A DNA stretch of 64,000 bases from Virgisporangium aliadipatigenens (lineage in GTDB: Bacteria; Actinomycetota; Actinomycetes; Mycobacteriales; Micromonosporaceae), in NCBI RefSeq assembly GCF_016863615.1, contig NZ_BOPF01000034.1, forward strand, positions 1 through 64,000. The letters are read 5' to 3'. A program made the translations under genes and the position numbers. Within the stretch, counting starts at the first letter, position 1. Every line of letters starts with the position of its first letter. The notes beneath the pieces were generated by a model. The model was not told where the DNA came from, did not search any database, and saw nothing but the letters and a program-made list of their open reading frames with translations. Of the stretch, positions 15,383-24,757 are shown piece by piece.

Positions 15383-16459
15383 TCAGTCGGCGCCGAGCAG
15401 TTCCCGGAAGTGCTCCAGCCGGAACGTCGCCTTGAACTGCGCCGTCGCCGCCGCGTCCAGCAGCCCGAACTCCGGCGCGTAGCCCACCCCGCCCGCCGGA
15501 CCCAGGGTCAGCAGGATCCCGTCCGCGAACGGTGCGTAGGCGGTGAGCGGCCCGCCCTCGATCAGCGCGCGGATGTTCGCGGCGGCCGTCTCGCCCTGGG
15601 CCCCGGCGGCGCGGCCCATCTTCAGCTCCGGGGTGTCGTTCAGGTCGCCGACGGCGAAGACCCGCTCGTGGCCGTGCACCCGCAGGTGCTCGGTGACCGC
15701 GAGCCTGCCGTCGGGGCGGCGGGCGGTGGCCAGTTCGGGGGTCAGGTAGGTGGTCGGGACGGTGCTGCCGTAGCAGGGGAACCACAGGTCGGCCGCGAGA
15801 GTCTCACCGGCGCCGGTGCGCACCGTGAACGGGCGCACCGCGCCGGCCGGGGTGCGCGGCGGGGTGTCGAGCCTCGTGCCGAGCAGCACCCGCACGCCGA
15901 GTTCGTCCAGTTGACGGGCCAGGTCGGCGCGGAGTGCGTCCGGGAAGCGGCCGCCGAGCAGCTCCGGCCCGGGGTCGACGACTGTCACGGGCCGGCCCGG
16001 CCACGCGGCCGCGATCTCCCCGGCGAACTCCAGGCCGACGGCGCCGCCGCCTAGCAGCAGCACGCCGGAGGCCCGGTCGAGCGCCGTGTGCGCCGCGTGG
16101 AGGCGTTCGACCGCGGAAGCCTGTGCGGTGGCGTCGATCCGGGACGGGAACGGGCCGGTCGAGCCGGTGGCGAGGACGAGGTAGTCGGGCTCCAGACGTT
16201 CCCCCGAGGAAAGCCGGACCTCGTCGGGCCGCACCTCGACCGCGGCGTCCCGGACCACCCGGCCGCGGGACAGCAGTTTGTCGTAGGGAATGAAGATCCG
16301 GTCGGCCCAGGTCGGGTCGACCGCCGCGCGCAGGGTGGCGACGTTGTGCAGGAACGCCTCCCGGGGCTCCACCAGCGTCACGTCCGCGACCTCGTCCAGG
16401 GCCTTCGCCGCCGCGATCCCGCCGTAGCCGCCGCCCACCACAATCACTCTCGGGTCCAT
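15383..16459 (-). CDS. FAD-dependent NAD(P)H oxidoreductase (NDH-2/AIF-like)
   Basis: 358-aa flavoprotein. It has an N-terminal FAD-binding GxGxxG (IVVGGGYGGIAAAKAL), a second dinucleotide fold for NAD(P)H (LLLGGGAVGLEFAGE), and the late FAD motif VFAVGDLND. This fits the type II NADH dehydrogenase/apoptosis-inducing-factor-like family. It probably oxidises NADH and passes electrons to a quinone or other acceptor. No membrane anchor is obvious. ATG 16459 is chosen because the fold begins there; longer upstream frames overlap the divergent XRE gene. Confidence 0.87.
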   Translation of the reverse strand: MDPRVIVVGGGYGGIAAAKALDEVADVTLVEPREAFLHNVATLRAAVDPTWADRIFIPYDKLLSRGRVVRDAAVEVRPDEVRLSSGERLEPDYLVLATGSTGPFPSRIDATAQASAVERLHAAHTALDRASGVLLLGGGAVGLEFAGEIAAAWPGRPVTVVDPGPELLGGRFPDALRADLARQLDELGVRVLLGTRLDTPPRTPAGAVRPFTVRTGAGETLAADLWFPCYGSTVPTTYLTPELATARRPDGRLAVTEHLRVHGHERVFAVGDLNDTPELKMGRAAGAQGETAAANIRALIEGGPLTAYAPFADGILLTLGPAGGVGYAPEFGLLDAAATAQFKATFRLEHFRELLGAD

Positions 16460-16546
16460 GCCCCGACCCTCGGCCGACCGGCGGCCGGCAGGGAGACCGC
16501 GCTCAGGGTGGTAGCCACGGGGACACCCACGCGGTGGCGGCGTTGT

Positions 16547-16562
16547 TACGGTCGATCGGGTG
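16547..16562 (+). promoter_or_regulatory. -10 box of leaderless XRE gene
   Basis: TACGGT at 16547-16552 lies 7 nt before the GTG start at 16560. This is the spacing of actinobacterial leaderless transcripts, and no Shine-Dalgarno is seen. No clear -35 box is present. Confidence 0.45.
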
Positions 16563-17381
16563 AACGACAACGAGCTGGGCACGTTCCTGCGCGCGCGACG
16601 GGCCGAGGTGACGCCGGCCGAGGTCGGGCTGCCGCCCGGCACCCGAAGGCGCACGCCCGGCCTGCGCCGCGCCGAGGTGGCGATGCTCGCCGGCGTCAGC
16701 GTGGAGTACCTGACCCGGCTCGAACAGGGCCGCGACCGGCACCCGTCGCCGCAGGTCCTGGCCGCGCTGGCCGGCCCGCTGCGGCTCACCACCGCCGAGC
16801 GCGCCCACCTGTACCGGCTGACCAGGACATCCGGCGGCAACAACTGCCAGGCGTTCGTCACCGAGCCGCCGCGGACCGTGCGGCCGGGTCTGCGGGCCGT
16901 GCTCGAGCGGCTCGAACCGGCCGCCGCCATGGTGGTCAACCAGGTCGGCGACGTGCTCGCGCACACGGCCGGGTTCCGCCGCCTGCACGGGCCGACCGGG
17001 CTGCTGGACGGCGACCCGCCGAACCTCACCCGGTACCTGTTCACCGACCCGCGCGCCCGCGACGCCTACCCGGACTGGGCCCACGTGGCCGACGAGCAGG
17101 TGGCGGCGCTGAAGGACGGTCCGGCCCGCGCCGGGTTCGTCGACGAGCTGACCGCGCTCGCGGGGGAGGAGTTCGCGGAGCGGGCCGTGCGGGTGCCCGG
17201 GCTGCCCCGCGCGCACGGGCTGCTGCGCCTGGCGCATCCCGCCGCCGGGCCGCTGCGGCTCGCCTACGAGATCATGGCGTTGCCCGGGGACGGGCTGCGG
17301 ATGGTGGTGCAGTTGCCGGCCGACGAGGCCAGCGCCGACGCGCTGCGGGGGATCGCGCCGCTGCGGCTGGTCGCCGGCTGA
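16560..17381 (+). CDS. XRE family regulator with MmyB-like ligand domain
   Basis: 273-aa regulator. The N-terminal helix-turn-helix (about 1-65) has TPGLRRAEVAMLAGVSVEYL and TRLEQGRDRHPSPQVL. The C-terminal MmyB-like LBD (about 100-270) has LEPAAAMVVNQVGDVLAHT, RYLFTDPRARDAYPDW and LRLAHPAAGPLRL. Such regulators commonly control an adjacent oxidoreductase in response to a fatty-acid-like ligand. It is divergent from the NDH-2-like gene, its probable target. A homologous regulator with the same architecture lies at 48931-49761, divergent from an SDR. Confidence 0.88.
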   Translation: MNDNELGTFLRARRAEVTPAEVGLPPGTRRRTPGLRRAEVAMLAGVSVEYLTRLEQGRDRHPSPQVLAALAGPLRLTTAERAHLYRLTRTSGGNNCQAFVTEPPRTVRPGLRAVLERLEPAAAMVVNQVGDVLAHTAGFRRLHGPTGLLDGDPPNLTRYLFTDPRARDAYPDWAHVADEQVAALKDGPARAGFVDELTALAGEEFAERAVRVPGLPRAHGLLRLAHPAAGPLRLAYEIMALPGDGLRMVVQLPADEASADALRGIAPLRLVAG

Positions 17382-17428
17382 CGATTCTCTCGATGGAACG
17401 TCTTCCGCGCGGGCTTCTGAGCGTTCGC

Positions 17429-17458
17429 CTGACCTGGGCGGCCGGCGCTTCTTAGACT
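17429..17458 (+). promoter_or_regulatory. promoter of the hybrid histidine kinase
   Basis: A CTGACC -35 (17429-17434) and TAGACT -10 (17453-17458) are separated by 18 nt. The -10 ends 5 nt before the GTG start at 17464, so the transcript should be leaderless or nearly so. Confidence 0.5.
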
Positions 17459-17463
17459 GCGGT

Positions 17464-19512
17464 GTGGCGTTGGTCCTGGTCGTTGAGGACAATCCGGAGC
17501 ACCAGCGGGTCATCGCGGAGACCGTGCGGCGGCTCGGTCACAGAGTCGTGGTCGCCGACGACGGGCGTTCGGGGCTGGCGGCGGTGCGCACCCGGCATCC
17601 GGATCTCGTCATCACCGACGTGGACATGCCCGAGTTCGACGGGCTCGAACTGTGCCGGGCGATCCGCGGCTGCACGACGGCGGCACCGGCGGTCATCGCG
17701 ATCACGGCGTTCCTCATGCCGGGGGATCCGAGTATCGCGGCGGCCGGGGCGGCGACGGTGGTGCGCAAGCCGTTCACGCTGGCCGAGCTGGGTGCGTCGG
17801 TTCGTGCGCACCTGCCCGTTCCCTCGGATGCAACCGACGCGGACCGTCCGCCGGCCGCGGACGTCCCCACGACGCAAGCCCCGGCCGCCTCGCAAGGCCC
17901 CTTCGCCACCACGGCTTTCGTCGCGGCGCTGCTGCAGAGCCTGGACACCGGGGTGGCGGCGTGCGGCACCGACGGGCGGCTGGTCGTGTTCAACGCGATG
18001 ATGCAGGAACTGTTCGGCACGGAGAGCCTCGACGTGCTGCTGGACGAGTGGCCGGACCGGTTCACGCTGTGCCATCACGACGGGACGCCGCTGCGCGCGG
18101 AGGAACTCCCGCTGCGCCGCGCCCTCGGCGGGCAGGAGGTCTGCCAGTCGGACCTGCTCGCGTACGACCGGGCGGGGCAGCCGCGCTGGTTCACCGTGAA
18201 CGCCCGGCCGATCCAGGAACCCGGCACGGGCACCACGATCGGCGCCGTCGCGGCGGTCCACGACATCACCGACGCGCACCGGACCCAGCGGTACCAGGAC
18301 TGCGAGACGGCCGTGCTGAAGGTGCTCACCGAGACGCCCGACACCGTCGCGGCCGGCAACCGGATCCTGACCGCCATCGCCACGACGCTGGACTGGCCCT
18401 ACATGGCGCTGTGGCTCGTCGACCCGGTGGTCGACCGGCTGCGTCGGGTCGCCGTGTACGCGGCGGAGGGCGAGGCGCCGCTGCCCGTGCCCGAGACGTT
18501 CGGCCCCGGCGAGTCGCTGCCCGGGGTGTGTTGGCAGCGCGGCGAACCGGTCTGGGCGCCGGACATCCACGCCCCCGACTCGCCGGTGTTGCCCGCCATC
18601 GCCGCCGCGTGCACCTACAAGTCGGCGGGCGCGGTGCCCGTGCGCAGCGGCGAACGGACCGTCGGCGTGCTGGTCTTCTTCGCCCACGACCGGCAGGAGC
18701 CCGAACCGGCGCTGGCGATCCTGATCAGCGGGGTCGCCGGACACATCGGCGCGTACCTGGAGCGCCGCCGCGCCGAGGAACTCTCGCTGCAACTGGCCGC
18801 CAGCACCGACGAGTACGTGGCCCTCGTCGGCCACGAGCTCCGCACGCCGCTGACCTCGATCGCCGCCTACACCGAACTGATCGCCGAGTCGCCGCCGGGC
18901 ACCCCGGTGGACCAGGTGCGGGACCTGCTCGACGTGGTGCTGCGCAACACCGCGGTCCTGCGCACCCTGGTCGAACAGCTACTCGACCTGGCCGCCCTGG
19001 ACTCCGGGCACGTCGGCCTGGAGTGCGCGCCGGTCGACCTGGCCGAGGTGGTCGGCGAGGCGGTCGAGTGCGCGCTGCGGGAGGCGCGGCCGAGGGACAT
19101 CACCATCGACAGCACGCTGCACACCGGCGCCGTGGTGACCGGCGACCGGGACCGGCTCCGGCAGGTCGTCGACTGCCTGCTCGGGAACGCCGTCAAGTAC
19201 AGCCCCGACGGCTCCGCCGTGACGGTGGGGCTGGTCGCCGGCCCGGACTGCGTCGAGCTGACCGTCGCCGACAACGGCATCGGCGTGCCCGAGGGCGAAC
19301 GGTCCCGGGTGTTCCAGCGGCTCTACCGGGCCAGCAACGCCCGGCACAGCAGCAGCGGCGGCAACGGGCTCGGACTGGCGCTGAGCCGCACCGTCGTCGA
19401 ACGCCACCACGGCAGCATCACGCTCGCGTCGACCGAGCCGAGCGGCACGCTGGTGACCGTGCGGCTGCCGGACGCGGGGTGCGGCGCCGGGTCGGACACG
19501 CTCGGCGCGTGA
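17464..19512 (+). CDS. hybrid sensor histidine kinase (REC-PAS-GAF-HisKA-HATPase)
   Basis: 682-aa soluble kinase. An N-terminal receiver domain (about 1-120) carries phospho-acceptor D52 (VITDVDMP). A PAS domain (about 150-275) and a GAF domain (about 285-430) follow. HisKA carries H457 in ALVGHELRTPLTS. The C-terminal ATPase has DNGIGVP and GGNGLGLALS. No membrane helix is seen, so the signal is cytosolic. The order, with the receiver first, suggests the kinase is itself gated by another kinase. No separate output regulator is adjacent. The start is the GTG 5 nt after a TAGACT box. Confidence 0.92.
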   Translation: MALVLVVEDNPEHQRVIAETVRRLGHRVVVADDGRSGLAAVRTRHPDLVITDVDMPEFDGLELCRAIRGCTTAAPAVIAITAFLMPGDPSIAAAGAATVVRKPFTLAELGASVRAHLPVPSDATDADRPPAADVPTTQAPAASQGPFATTAFVAALLQSLDTGVAACGTDGRLVVFNAMMQELFGTESLDVLLDEWPDRFTLCHHDGTPLRAEELPLRRALGGQEVCQSDLLAYDRAGQPRWFTVNARPIQEPGTGTTIGAVAAVHDITDAHRTQRYQDCETAVLKVLTETPDTVAAGNRILTAIATTLDWPYMALWLVDPVVDRLRRVAVYAAEGEAPLPVPETFGPGESLPGVCWQRGEPVWAPDIHAPDSPVLPAIAAACTYKSAGAVPVRSGERTVGVLVFFAHDRQEPEPALAILISGVAGHIGAYLERRRAEELSLQLAASTDEYVALVGHELRTPLTSIAAYTELIAESPPGTPVDQVRDLLDVVLRNTAVLRTLVEQLLDLAALDSGHVGLECAPVDLAEVVGEAVECALREARPRDITIDSTLHTGAVVTGDRDRLRQVVDCLLGNAVKYSPDGSAVTVGLVAGPDCVELTVADNGIGVPEGERSRVFQRLYRASNARHSSSGGNGLGLALSRTVVERHHGSITLASTEPSGTLVTVRLPDAGCGAGSDTLGA

Positions 19513-19533
19513 GGGGCGGCGGGCACCGAGGGC

Positions 19534-20076
19534 TCAATGTGGTCGGACTCGGTAGTGGGCCAGGAGGTAGCCGGACGGGGTGGGTTCGGCGCGGAGCGCC
19601 TCGAGCCGGATCGCCGGCAGCCCGTCGAGGAGCCGCCGCCCGCGTCCGGCGACGCAGGGCGCGATCACCAGCTTCAGTTCGTCGACGAGGCCGGCGGCCA
19701 GCAGCGCACGCGCGACCGAGATGCTCGCGTGGACGCCGATCTCGTCGCCGTCCTCCCGCTTGAGCTTCCCGACGAAGTCGGCCAGGTCGCCGTCGATCGC
19801 CGTGGCGCCGGCCCAGTCCCGGTCGAGCGGCGTCGAGGTGGCGACGTACTTCGGGACGCCGTTGATGAACGACGCGAACGGCTCGATGTCGCTCTCCGGC
19901 CAGTATCGGGCCCACTCGTCGTAGCTGCGCCGGCCGAGAACGACGGCGTCCTGCGTGCCGATCACGCGGGGGATGTTGGCGTCCACCACGTCGTCCCAGT
20001 GGCCGACGACGAAGGTGTCCGGGGCCTCGGCGACCCCGTCGAGGGAGACGAACTCGTAGACAACGACTTTACGCAT
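19534..20076 (-). CDS. dihydrofolate reductase family protein (RibD C-terminal domain)
   Basis: 180-aa protein of the DHFR/RibD-C superfamily: VVVYEFVSLDGVAEAP at the N-terminus, VLGRRSYDEWARYWP, and a NADPH-site region VHASISVARALLAAGLVDELKL. Actinobacterial members are NADPH-dependent reductases of unknown substrate and not true FolA. It converges with the histidine kinase gene and lies 40 bp after the start-distal end of the LuxR gene on the same strand. That LuxR regulator may therefore be cotranscribed with it. Confidence 0.87.
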   Translation of the reverse strand: MRKVVVYEFVSLDGVAEAPDTFVVGHWDDVVDANIPRVIGTQDAVVLGRRSYDEWARYWPESDIEPFASFINGVPKYVATSTPLDRDWAGATAIDGDLADFVGKLKREDGDEIGVHASISVARALLAAGLVDELKLVIAPCVAGRGRRLLDGLPAIRLEALRAEPTPSGYLLAHYRVRPH

Positions 20077-20116
20077 GCCCGGGTGGACCGGCCGGGCGGC
20101 CGAAACTCATCGCGGG

Positions 20117-22759
20117 TCACTGCGCCAGTTCGGGGAGGTCGCGCAGTTGCCGGCGGGAGGTGATGCCGAGCTTGCGGAAGATGTTGCGCAGGTGGGCGTC
20201 GACCGTGCGCGGGCTGAGGAAGAGCCGGGCGGCGACCTCGTTCGACGTGGCGCCGGTAGCCACCAGGCGGGCGACCGACACCTCCTGCATGGTGAGCCGG
20301 TCGTAGGTGTGCCCGGTGCGGCTGCGCGCCCGCTCGCCGGTGGCGCGCAGTTCGTCGGCGGCCCGTGCGGCGAACGCCTCGAGGCCGGCGCTCGACAGCA
20401 ACTCGTGCGCCGTGCGCAGGTGCCGGCGGCAGTCCCGGCGACGGCCCCGGCGGCGCAGCCACTCGCCGTACAGGAGGTGGGCGCGGGCGCGGTAGGGCAG
20501 CAGCGGGCTGTCGTCGAGGCGTTCGACGGCCTCGCGGTAGTGCTCCTCGTCGCCGGTCACCAGGCCCCGCGCGTACGCGGCGATGCCCAGGCCGGTGGCG
20601 GTCGCGCTCGCCCGGGTGCGTTCGGTCAGCGACTCCAGCGCCGTCGCGGCCGCGTCGGGCTCGCCGCAGCGCAGCGCCGCCTCGATCAGTTCGGGGAGGG
20701 CGATGCCGGTGAGGAAGAGGTCGCCGTCCGCGACGGCTCTGCGCGCCGCCTCCAGTGCCTCCTTGTATTCGCCGGAACCGTTGTGGAGCACGGCCGCCGG
20801 CCAGTGGATGTTCGCCGCGAGCTGGCCGGGTGCGTCCACTGTGGACGCCGCGAACAGCTCCGCCGCCTCCCGCTTGCGCCCCTGCCATGCGGCCAACTGG
20901 ATGCGGTGGTAGCGCACGGGTGGGCCGCCGGACGCGTCGGCGATCGCCTCCTCCTCCGCGATGAACGCCATCGCCCGGCCGAGGTCGCCGGCGAGCACCG
21001 CGGCGGAGGCCGTCTGGGCGAGGCCGAGGCGCAGCACGAGCGGCGCACCCGACTCGCGGCCCACCTTCACGAGCCAGTCGGCGATGGCGGCATGCGCGTG
21101 CGGGTCCCACAGCTCCGACGCGAGCATGACGGCCAGCCCCGGCCGGGCCGTCCACTGTGGACCGTCGAGCACCTGGCGCAGCAGCGGCACGGCCGCCCCG
21201 TGCCCCTCGGTGTACAGCAGCCGCAACGCCTCCAGGAGGTCGTGCTCCTGCGACGGCGGCGCCGCGGCGAGGATCGCGGCCAGCACGCCGTCCGGGCGGC
21301 CGACGACCAGCCCCATGTCGAACGCGTCGAGGAACGACTCCCGGGACTTCGCGGCGTCGAGCGGCGCCAGCCGTACGGCCGCGCGCAGCATGTGACCCGG
21401 CCCGCCGTCGTCGGTGCGCCGCAGGAACGCGATCCGCCCCCGTAGCAGGTCGACCTGCGCCCGCCGCAGCTCGTCCAGGGCGGCGTTCTCCACGGTGGTC
21501 AGCAGCCGCGCGGCGGTGTCCGTGGCGCCGGCGTCCAGCTGCGCCCGCACCGCGGCGAGGGTGCGCTCGATGCGGGCGGCGGGGTCGAGCGACAGCGCGG
21601 CGGCCCGTTCGACGAACGCCGCCGCGGCCACGACCCCGCCGCGCGAACGGGCCCGGGCGGCGGAGCGCTCCAATTCGGCGGCGACGTCGTCGTCCGGGCC
21701 GGCACACGCCTGCGCGCGGTGCCAGGCGCGGCGGTCCGGGTCGGCGACCGGATCGGTGACCTCGCCGAGAACCCGGTGGGCGGTGCGGCGTTCGGCGTCG
21801 GACGCGGCGCGGTAGACCGCCGAACGGGCCAGCGGATGGCAGAACCGCACGTGCGTGTCGAACTCGACCAGCCCGCTCCCGGCGGCCGCGGCGCTGGTCG
21901 CCGCGACGTCCAGGTCGAGCAGCCGCGCGGCGGACCACAGCAGGCCGGGGTCGCCCGTGGGGTCGGCGCTCGCCACGGTCAGCAGCGCGCGCGCCTCCTG
22001 GGAAAGGGCGGCGAGCCGGGCGCGGAAGCTGTCCTCGATGCGGCTCGGCACGGAGGCGGCCGGCGGCGCGAACCCACCGGCGCGCGGCAGCACCAGCAGG
22101 GCCAGCGGGTTGCCGCGCGCCTCGGCGACGATCCGGTCCCGGACCTGTTCGTCCAGCGGGGTGCGGCTCCCGGCGGCCAGCAGCTCCCGCGCCTCGACGT
22201 CGTCGAGCCCGCCGATGTCGAGGGCCGGCAGTCCGTCCAGCCGGTCGAGGGCGGGGGAGGGGCGGGCCGCGAAGAGGACGGCGACGGGTTCCGCGTCGAG
22301 CCGCCGCGCGAGGAACGTCAGCGCCCGCGCCGAGGCGTCGTCGAGCCACTGCGCGTTGTCGACGAGGCAGAGCAGCGGGCGTTCGCGGGCGGCGGCGGCC
22401 ACCAGGTCCAATGTGGACAGTCCGACGCGGAACAGCTCCGGCGTCCCCTCGACCAGCCCGAACGCCACCCGCAGCGCCTCCCGGTGCCGCGCCGGCAGCG
22501 CGTCGAGGCCGCCGAGCAGCGGCACGCACAGCCGGTGCAGCGCGGCGAAGGGCAGTTCCGACTCGAACTGCGCCCCGGACGCGTCGATGACCCGGAAGCC
22601 GGCCGCGGCCGCGCGGGCGTGCGCCAGCAGGGCGCTCTTGCCGATGCCGGCCTCGCCGCGCAGGACCAGCGCGCCGCCGTGGCCCGCGCGGGCGGCCCGG
22701 GCCAGCGCGTCGAGTCGCGCCCGCTCGTCCCCCCGGCCGACGAGTGCAGCTTGCGGCAT
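20117..22759 (-). CDS. LuxR-family large ATP-binding regulator (LAL type)
   Basis: 880-aa regulator. An N-terminal STAND/AAA ATPase has Walker A GEAGIGKS at residues 35-42 and LCLVDNAQWLDD as a Walker B-like region. A long helical TPR-like middle (about 330-790) follows. A C-terminal LuxR helix-turn-helix occupies about 815-870 (RLTMQEVSVARLVATG, TSNEVAARLFLSPRTVDAHL). LAL regulators activate transcription after ATP-dependent ligand sensing and often control secondary metabolism or sugar use. The DHFR-like gene follows 40 bp downstream on the same strand. A multicopper oxidase gene is divergent across an 87-bp gap and is a possible target. Confidence 0.92.
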   Translation of the reverse strand: MPQAALVGRGDERARLDALARAARAGHGGALVLRGEAGIGKSALLAHARAAAAGFRVIDASGAQFESELPFAALHRLCVPLLGGLDALPARHREALRVAFGLVEGTPELFRVGLSTLDLVAAAARERPLLCLVDNAQWLDDASARALTFLARRLDAEPVAVLFAARPSPALDRLDGLPALDIGGLDDVEARELLAAGSRTPLDEQVRDRIVAEARGNPLALLVLPRAGGFAPPAASVPSRIEDSFRARLAALSQEARALLTVASADPTGDPGLLWSAARLLDLDVAATSAAAAGSGLVEFDTHVRFCHPLARSAVYRAASDAERRTAHRVLGEVTDPVADPDRRAWHRAQACAGPDDDVAAELERSAARARSRGGVVAAAAFVERAAALSLDPAARIERTLAAVRAQLDAGATDTAARLLTTVENAALDELRRAQVDLLRGRIAFLRRTDDGGPGHMLRAAVRLAPLDAAKSRESFLDAFDMGLVVGRPDGVLAAILAAAPPSQEHDLLEALRLLYTEGHGAAVPLLRQVLDGPQWTARPGLAVMLASELWDPHAHAAIADWLVKVGRESGAPLVLRLGLAQTASAAVLAGDLGRAMAFIAEEEAIADASGGPPVRYHRIQLAAWQGRKREAAELFAASTVDAPGQLAANIHWPAAVLHNGSGEYKEALEAARRAVADGDLFLTGIALPELIEAALRCGEPDAAATALESLTERTRASATATGLGIAAYARGLVTGDEEHYREAVERLDDSPLLPYRARAHLLYGEWLRRRGRRRDCRRHLRTAHELLSSAGLEAFAARAADELRATGERARSRTGHTYDRLTMQEVSVARLVATGATSNEVAARLFLSPRTVDAHLRNIFRKLGITSRRQLRDLPELAQ

Positions 22760-22846
22760 GCGCTTACGGTAGGCGATCGGCGATTTTCACCGATGCGAAC
22801 GCGCGCCGGTGCACGCGAACCTGGGACTTCCACCAGGAGGTTCGTC

Positions 22847-24676
22847 ATGTTTCTCGGGCTCATCGGCGGCGATCTGACGCTCGCCTTCGCCGCCGCGATC
22901 GCGGCCGGGTTCGCCGGGCGCCGGGCCGGCCGGGGGCGGGCGCTGACGATCACCGCCGGCCTCGTCGCCGCGCGGCTGGTCATGGCCGTCGCCCTGCTGA
23001 TCGCCGGCGGGTGGCCGCTGGTCAGCGACCGGGTGCTGATCGGCCTGCCGGTGGCGGTCGTGCCGATGGTGTGGGCGCTGGTCGCCACCCGCAAGGGCGC
23101 CGAGAACGCGGTCGCGGTGCACACCGCCGTCGCGGGCGTGTTCGTGTCGACGTGGTGGCAGTACGCCCCGCCGGCGCCGGCCGACCGGTCGATCGCCGTG
23201 GCGGTGTCGCTGCTGCTGCTCGGGGCCGCCGCGGGCGGTTCGGCGCTGCTGGTGCGGCTGCGGGCGGAGCACCGGCCGGCCCGGGCGCCGTGGCTCACGA
23301 TCGCGGTCGTGGTGGCGCTCGTCGGCGGGTTCCTCGGCGGGGCGCGGACCGAGGCCGACGGCGGGGACCACCACCACGCGATCGATGCCCGGGACTGGGG
23401 CGGTGGCGGCGAGCGGACCGCCGCGCCGCGCCGGGTGAGCCAGTTCACCGCGCCCGCCGAGCGCGCCGCCGACGTGGCCGTCACCCTGGTCGCCCGCCGG
23501 ACCACCATCCGGTCGAACGGCGGGAGCAGGCTCGACGCGTTGACGTTCAACGGCGTGGCGCCCGGGCCGGTGATCCGGGTGCGCCAGGGCCAGCTGCTGG
23601 AGGTCACGCTCCTCAACGAGAACGTCGCCGAGGGCGTCACCGTGCACTGGCACGGCATCGATGTGCCCAACGCCGAGGACGGGGTTCCCGGGCTCACCCA
23701 GGATGCGGTGCGGCCGGGTGGCCGGCACGTGTACCGCTTCGAGCCGGACCGCCCCGGAACGTACTGGTACCACACGCACAACAGCGCCGACGGGACCGTC
23801 CAACGTGGACTGTTCGGCGCGCTGATCGTCGATCCGGCGCAGCAGCCCGTGCCGGATCGCTTCGAGCGCACCATTTTCGTGCACGAGTGGCCCGACGGGA
23901 CCACCGACCTGGTCGACACCGCGCGGCGGCAGCAGGTGGCGCCGGGGCGCATCGTGTATCTGCGGCTCATCAACAGTTCGACCGCGACACAACGGGTGGA
24001 CACGGCCGGGACCCCGCTCGTGGTGGCCGCGCTCGACGGCAATCCGATCGACGGCGCCACCGAACTGCCGGCGGGGACGGCCTTCGAGCTGGCCGCCGGC
24101 GGACGATACGACCTCACCTTCACGATGCCCGACCGGCCGGTGACGATCCGCGGCGACGGCGACGCGGTGACGGTGCTGAGCCCGGGCGGCGACGCGGGTC
24201 CGGCGGCGGCCGGGGACGGTCCGCTCTTCGACCCGGCGGGCTACGGCACGCGCCCCGCGCAGCCACCGCTGAAAGGCCGCTACGACCGGGACTTCACGCT
24301 GATCCTGGAGGACGGCTTCGCGCTGCAGGACGGCATCCCCACCTACGGCACGCTGATGAACGGCCGCCTCGTGCCGCACGTGCCGACGCTGATGGTGGCC
24401 GACGGCGACCTGGTGCACGTGCGGATCGTCAACCGCAGCATGGACGACCACCCGATGCACCTGCACGGGCACCGCGTCCTGGTGCAGCGCCGCGGCGGCG
24501 AGCCGACCACCGGCAGTCCATGGTGGACGGACACCCTGAACGTCGCACCGGGTCAGGTGTTCGACGTCGTCTTCCGCGCCGACAACCCGGGGGTGTGGAT
24601 GGACCACTGCCACAACCTGGAGCACGCGGCGAACGGCATGATCATGAACCTGGCCTACGCCGGGGTGAACACCTGA
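22847..24676 (+). CDS. multicopper oxidase with N-terminal membrane domain
   Basis: 609-aa protein. Residues 1-170 form five hydrophobic helices with few charged loops. After a His-rich linker (GGDHHHAIDARDW), the exported cupredoxin part spans about 200-609. All four copper motifs are present: HWHG at 267-270, WYHTH (H309, H311), HPMHLHGH at 535-542, and HCHNLEHAANGM at 587-598 with axial M598. It should therefore bind a type 1 site and a trinuclear cluster and oxidise phenols or Cu(I) with O2 outside the membrane. AGGAGG lies 6 nt before ATG 22847. Membrane anchoring through a multi-helix domain is unusual for laccase-like enzymes. Confidence 0.9.
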   Translation: MFLGLIGGDLTLAFAAAIAAGFAGRRAGRGRALTITAGLVAARLVMAVALLIAGGWPLVSDRVLIGLPVAVVPMVWALVATRKGAENAVAVHTAVAGVFVSTWWQYAPPAPADRSIAVAVSLLLLGAAAGGSALLVRLRAEHRPARAPWLTIAVVVALVGGFLGGARTEADGGDHHHAIDARDWGGGGERTAAPRRVSQFTAPAERAADVAVTLVARRTTIRSNGGSRLDALTFNGVAPGPVIRVRQGQLLEVTLLNENVAEGVTVHWHGIDVPNAEDGVPGLTQDAVRPGGRHVYRFEPDRPGTYWYHTHNSADGTVQRGLFGALIVDPAQQPVPDRFERTIFVHEWPDGTTDLVDTARRQQVAPGRIVYLRLINSSTATQRVDTAGTPLVVAALDGNPIDGATELPAGTAFELAAGGRYDLTFTMPDRPVTIRGDGDAVTVLSPGGDAGPAAAGDGPLFDPAGYGTRPAQPPLKGRYDRDFTLILEDGFALQDGIPTYGTLMNGRLVPHVPTLMVADGDLVHVRIVNRSMDDHPMHLHGHRVLVQRRGGEPTTGSPWWTDTLNVAPGQVFDVVFRADNPGVWMDHCHNLEHAANGMIMNLAYAGVNT

Positions 24677-24757
24677 GCCGTGCCCCCACGGGACAGCGAC
24701 CCCGTTCGATGCCCGGTAGCGTGACGGCGATTCAGGCACCGACGCACTGGGGGACAG

